Of a stretch of 8,731 nt of DNA, positions 6,589-8,731 are shown in pieces. How positions within the stretch are numbered: position 1 is the stretch's first letter; each line of letters starts with the position of its first letter. Where the stretch lies: contig JAEHKQ010000081.1 in assembly GCA_016838795.1 (NCBI GenBank), positions 1-8,731 on the forward strand, in the 5' to 3' direction. A program made the position numbers and the translations under genes. The notes under the pieces are model-generated. The model had not been told where the DNA came from and did no database searches. It was given only the letters and a program-made list of their open reading frames with translations. The stretch comes from Nitrosopumilales archaeon. Its GTDB lineage: Archaea; Thermoproteota; Nitrososphaeria; Nitrososphaerales; Nitrosopumilaceae.

Positions 6589-6609
6589 GAAATCTCGCTA
6601 AATTCGTTT

Positions 6610-6625
6610 TTACAATATATTGTAA
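6610..6625. promoter_or_regulatory. 16-bp perfect palindrome, candidate operator
   Basis: TTACAATATATTGTAA is a perfect dyad. It lies between the stop of the 40-aa gene (6641) and the TATA-like box of the 113-aa gene (6581-6588), all on the minus strand. The TTACA-N6-TGTAA form is typical of a homodimeric winged-helix/HTH site. It is not followed by a U-tract on the minus strand, which makes a terminator less likely. Confidence 0.4.
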
Positions 6626-6640
6626 TTTATAAGCATAATT

Positions 6641-6763
6641 TTAACAACCAAAAAAGTCAAAATTTGAATTTTTACAAGCTGTATTATAAACAGCAAAACC
6701 AAAAATGATTACTGCAAAAATTGCTAAAGGCAATACAATCAAAAGTTTTGTTTTAAGACCCAT
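6641..6763 (-). CDS. Small single-span membrane protein with C-terminal cysteine, 40 aa
   Basis: Runs from ATG (6763-6761) to TAA (6643-6641) and starts MGLKTKLLIVLPLAIFAVII. A Lys-containing N-terminus, one hydrophobic helix (about 7-25), then a tail NTACKNSNFDFFGC with cysteines at 30 and 40 (the last residue). A good TATA-like box (TTTTATAG on the minus strand) lies 25 nt before the ATG, exactly the leaderless spacing seen for other genes here. No homologue is recognised. It resembles the 34-aa gene at 3366-3470 only in layout. That it is a real gene is inferred from promoter spacing and the clear membrane profile. The two cysteines suggest a redox, metal or disulfide role, unproven. Confidence 0.6.
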   Translation of the reverse strand: MGLKTKLLIVLPLAIFAVIIFGFAVYNTACKNSNFDFFGC

Positions 6764-6958
6764 ACAGCTAAAATGTAATTATCCTATAAAATCTAAACAA
6801 AATTTTTTTAAATCCACCAAATCCCCCGTAACAAAAGTTTGGGCATTGGAGCAGGGGACTTGATAGTTGATATTATTTTGAAAGATTATTATTATTTGCT
6901 GGGGTCTGATTATTCACACAACTTGGTGTTAATTTTTCACAAATCAAAGAAAATGTGA
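6764..6958. other. Intergenic stretch without a recognisable gene
   Basis: It holds the promoter of the 40-aa gene (below) and an imperfect G-rich direct repeat (GCAGGGGACTTGAT at 6851-6864, GCTGGGGTCTGAT at 6898-6910) separated by a T/A-rich spacer. A weak TCACA/TGTGA hairpin (6937-6941 with 6954-6958) directly follows the DUF371 stop and may help termination. No tRNA or convincing C/D-box sRNA was found by eye. Confidence 0.4.
6785..6792 (-). promoter_or_regulatory. TATA box of the 40-aa membrane protein gene
   Basis: On the minus strand the sequence reads ATTTTATAGG, one of the best TATA matches in the window, centred 25 nt before the ATG at 6763. It predicts a leaderless mRNA. Confidence 0.5.
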
Positions 6959-7372
6959 CTAGACTTCAATTAAGAAGGTTCCTTTCGTGTTAGGATCATT
7001 TAACAATTGAACCATATCTCGTGGGATTGAAACGGATGATTTGTCACAGCTAATTGCTAATGTTCTTGGACAGATAAATTCACTTTTTCGCAATACAATA
7101 TCATTAGGATCATCTAGAAGAAGGTTATTGTGACCTTTACCAACAATTTTAATTGAATAATCATTAACTTTTATTGAGAATCTGACCACAGTATTAGAAT
7201 TCTTTAAGATTTTTTTCATTTCAATTGGAATATCTTTACACCCACACGAAGCATTTACGCCCAATATGCAATCTCCTTTAGGAGTCAAATGAGATTCTTT
7301 TGTAAACTCAATAGTTTTTTCGTGGAGTGAACTTATGTTTTGGTGACCTGTAAATTCAATTTCAAAATGCAC
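6959..7372 (-). CDS. DUF371 family protein
   Basis: Archaeal conserved protein of unknown function, 137 aa, full length for the family. Hallmarks seen: an N-terminal FTGHQNISSLHEKTIEFTKE, LTPKGDCILGVNAS (about 30-42), an IVGKGHNNLLLDDPNDIVLRKS segment, and FICPRTLAISCDKSS. Five cysteines (35, 43, 45, 101, 109), including a C-x-C pair in SCGCKD, could bind a metal; that is inference. The start is GTG (7372-7370), chosen because the family domain begins immediately and a TATA-like box lies about 26 nt upstream. It is divergent from psmA with a 41-nt gap; the two start codons are preceded by the same 11 nt. No function is assigned; the context only hints at shared regulation with the proteasome. 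Confidence 0.85.
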   Translation of the reverse strand: MHFEIEFTGHQNISSLHEKTIEFTKESHLTPKGDCILGVNASCGCKDIPIEMKKILKNSNTVVRFSIKVNDYSIKIVGKGHNNLLLDDPNDIVLRKSEFICPRTLAISCDKSSVSIPRDMVQLLNDPNTKGTFLIEV

Positions 7373-7413
7373 GCTTTGAAAGTGTGGCTAGACTTAAATT
7401 AAACTTTCAAAGC
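7373..7413. promoter_or_regulatory. Symmetric divergent promoter of DUF371 gene and psmA
   Basis: GCTTTGAAAGT (7373-7383) and ACTTTCAAAGC (7403-7413) form an 11-bp perfect inverted repeat whose arm centres are 30 bp apart. Each arm is itself a near-palindrome (CTTT-S-AAAG). The arms abut the GTG of the DUF371 gene and the ATG at 7414 of psmA. Between them is CTTAAATTAAAC (7393-7404), a nearly symmetric A/T box placed about 26 nt before GTG 7372 on one strand and 28 nt before TTG 7426 on the other, so one box may serve both directions. Confidence 0.55.
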
Positions 7414-8166
7414 ATGAAAAACGAATTGCTTCCTGCACAACAAGGTTATGACAGAGCTATCACAGTATTTTCTCCAGATGGTAGATTATACCAAGTCGAA
7501 TACGCGCTCGAAACGGTTAGGAGAGGCACTATTGCAGTCGGCGTCAAAGCCAAAGAGGGTATAGTAATCGCTGTAGAAGAAAAACCACGCAAACTTCAAA
7601 TTTCTGAAACTGCTCAAAAAATTTTTCAGGTTGATGATCATATAGGAGTTGCAGCAGCTGGCTATATCCCAGATGCACGTAGCCAAGTAGATAATGCAAG
7701 ATTTTTTTCTCAAAGCAACAAACTGATTTATGCTGAACCGGTTGATGTTGAAACGGTTGTAAAACATCTTGCAGATCAATGCCAGCAATTCACTCAGTAT
7801 GCTGGTGTTAGACCATTTGGTGTTGCATTGATAATCGGTGGAATTGATAATAATAATCAAACACAATTATTCCTTACAGACCCAAGTGGAACCTACATTT
7901 CTTATGATGCAGTATCCATAGGTTCTGGTTCAGACCAAGTAACTGAATTTTTGGAAAAAAATTACAAAGCAGATTTTTCAATTGATGATGCATCTGTATT
8001 AGCAACAGCGTCAATTTATCTTGCTAGTGATGACAAAGAAGGTACTCAACATATCAGAATGGCTCAAATTAAAACAGATACAAAACAATTTGAAATTGTT
8101 TCTGACCAAACAATTTCAAATTATGCCAAAACTGCAAAAGAAAAATATCCGATAGAGAAAAGCTAA
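7414..8166 (+). CDS. psmA: 20S proteasome alpha subunit
   Basis: Outer-ring subunit of the archaeal 20S proteasome; it gates substrate entry and docks ATPases such as PAN or Cdc48. 250 aa from ATG 7414. Alternative starts are TTG 7426 (MLPAQQGYDRA), which fits the promoter spacing better, and GTG 7384, which would place the promoter inside the gene. Seen: the N-terminal gate segment GYDRAITVFSPDGRLYQVEYALE, the alpha signature GTIAVGVK, and PDARSQVDNAR. K69 in AQKIF aligns with Thermoplasma K66, which binds the HbYX tail of activators. VRPFGVALIIGGID and an LFLTDPSGTY segment follow. There is no N-terminal catalytic threonine, as expected for alpha. The alpha family is clear; if a second alpha gene exists elsewhere the symbol could differ. 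It is followed by the SPOUT gene. Confidence 0.96.
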   Translation: MKNELLPAQQGYDRAITVFSPDGRLYQVEYALETVRRGTIAVGVKAKEGIVIAVEEKPRKLQISETAQKIFQVDDHIGVAAAGYIPDARSQVDNARFFSQSNKLIYAEPVDVETVVKHLADQCQQFTQYAGVRPFGVALIIGGIDNNNQTQLFLTDPSGTYISYDAVSIGSGSDQVTEFLEKNYKADFSIDDASVLATASIYLASDDKEGTQHIRMAQIKTDTKQFEIVSDQTISNYAKTAKEKYPIEKS

Positions 8167-8169
8167 AAA

Positions 8170-8178
8170 TTATTTTAA
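8170..8178 (+). promoter_or_regulatory. TATA-like box of the SPOUT methyltransferase gene
   Basis: TTATTTTAA lies right after the psmA stop, centred about 25 nt before the TTG at 8199. It supports a separate leaderless transcript starting at that TTG. Confidence 0.35.
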
Positions 8179-8198
8179 TTAGCCCAAATGTGTTTTTA

Positions 8199-8731
8199 TT
8201 GAATATTTCAATTGCAATTCCTAACTCTTCACTATCTGATGATCTTACAAAATTAGATAAATCACGAAAGATTTCAGATATTGCGCGTGCCTGCGCAATT
8301 TTCAAAGTCAGAACCATCTACATTTACAAAGATGGGAATGAAAAAAATGACCAAGAACTTTTAGTTACAATACTCAAGTATCTAGATACTCCACCATTTT
8401 TACGAAGAGCACTTTTTCCTCGAATTGACACTTTAAAATATGCTGGGGTTTTACATCCACTAAAAATCCTAAGTCATCTAATGTCTTCTGATCCTAAAAA
8501 AATCAAAATTAACGACATACGTGATGGAGTTGTGATAAGCAGCAAAGGGAAAAAATTTGTGAATTTTGCGATAAATCAATTAATTCCATATTATGGAAAA
8601 GTAAACATTGGGAAACGAATTACAGCACAATTCAAGAAAGGATATCCTGAATTAATCATAAAAGAAATTTCGAGAGAAGAAATTTCACAATATTGGGGAT
8701 TCACAGTTAAAGAGAGGAGTGATTTATTCTC
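8199..8731 (+). CDS. SPOUT-class RNA methyltransferase (COG2106/DUF171-like), 3' partial
   Basis: The frame stays open to the window end; 177 residues are visible. SPOUT enzymes are knotted SAM-dependent methyltransferases acting on RNA, and this archaeal family is related to eukaryotic SPOUT1/C9orf114 and MTH1. Seen: the N-terminal NISIAIPNSSLSDD, DIARACAIFKVRTIYIY, then YLDTPPFLRRALFPRI and LKYAGVLHPLKI, all family hallmarks. The DGVVISSKGKKFVNFAINQ part fits the inserted beta-barrel (OB-like) domain. The SAM-binding knot motifs would be in the missing C-terminal part. TTG 8199 was chosen for its promoter spacing and because it starts exactly at the family's N-terminus; GTG 8190 is possible. 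The target RNA is unknown. Confidence 0.85.
   Translation, partial: MNISIAIPNSSLSDDLTKLDKSRKISDIARACAIFKVRTIYIYKDGNEKNDQELLVTILKYLDTPPFLRRALFPRIDTLKYAGVLHPLKILSHLMSSDPKKIKINDIRDGVVISSKGKKFVNFAINQLIPYYGKVNIGKRITAQFKKGYPELIIKEISREEISQYWGFTVKERSDLF

Noticed and set aside
6705..6863. 52-aa plus-strand frame in the 6563-6958 gap
   Set aside because: No TATA box at the right distance and no coherent protein profile; it is largely antisense to the 40-aa membrane protein gene, which has both.
6851..6915. Possible C/D-box sRNA
   Set aside because: A TTGATAG and a CTGA can be found, but the proper C box (RTGATGA) and the internal D'/C' pair are missing.
7384..7413. GTG 7384 as the psmA start
   Set aside because: It would add ten residues not seen in the alpha family and would place the divergent promoter and its A/T box inside the coding sequence.
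7486..7866. 126-codon minus-strand frame opposite psmA
   Set aside because: Antisense shadow of psmA with no domain, promoter or sensible composition.
8069..8317. 82-codon minus-strand frame across the psmA end and the SPOUT gene
   Set aside because: It is antisense to two recognised coding regions and has no family match.

Overview
The window looks like a chromosomal segment of an ammonia-oxidising thaumarchaeon (Nitrososphaerota) of the marine Nitrosopumilus type. The evidence is archaeal-only gene content (20S proteasome alpha subunit, a DUF371 protein, a CdvB/ESCRT-III protein, an archaeal SPOUT RNA methyltransferase), strongly AT-rich DNA, frequent TTG and GTG starts, and TATA-like boxes about 23-31 nt before start codons with little or no leader. 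That geometry suggests leaderless or very short-leader mRNAs. The lineage call is an inference from gene content, not from a database search.

Left part (1-3365, + strand): the biotin genes bioA (5' end outside the window), bioB and bioF. BioF makes 8-amino-7-oxononanoate, BioA converts it to 7,8-diaminononanoate, and BioB inserts sulfur into dethiobiotin. The dethiobiotin synthetase gene bioD is not in the window and may lie upstream. bioB has its own promoter region, and just before it, overlapping the bioA stop codon, lies a sequence resembling the bacterial/archaeal BirA biotin operator. bioB and bioF overlap.

Middle (3366-5415): a 34-aa small membrane protein gene on the minus strand converges on bioF. 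It is transcribed divergently from a two-gene redox operon: the membrane electron carrier CcdA and a membrane-anchored thioredoxin-like protein with a C-terminal DipZ-type domain. Together these two look like an unfused DipZ. A cluster of TGTAAC-based inverted repeats follows the operon.

Next (5514-6158, + strand): a CdvB-family ESCRT-III protein without a winged-helix domain but with a proline-containing MIM2-like tail. Convergent to it is a basic 113-aa protein of unknown function. Then comes a 396-nt gap that holds a 40-aa single-membrane-span ORF ending in cysteine, a 16-bp perfect palindrome, and about 170 nt with no recognisable gene.

Right part (6959-8731): a DUF371 gene and the proteasome alpha gene psmA are transcribed divergently from a 41-bp promoter. 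An 11-bp perfect inverted repeat places the same 11 nt immediately before both candidate start codons. psmA is followed by a SPOUT-class RNA methyltransferase gene cut by the window end.

No tRNA, rRNA, CRISPR array, insertion sequence or phage gene was recognised. Most genes are core or conserved. The less described material is regulatory (biotin operator, psmA/DUF371 divergent promoter, palindromes) and the two tiny membrane proteins.
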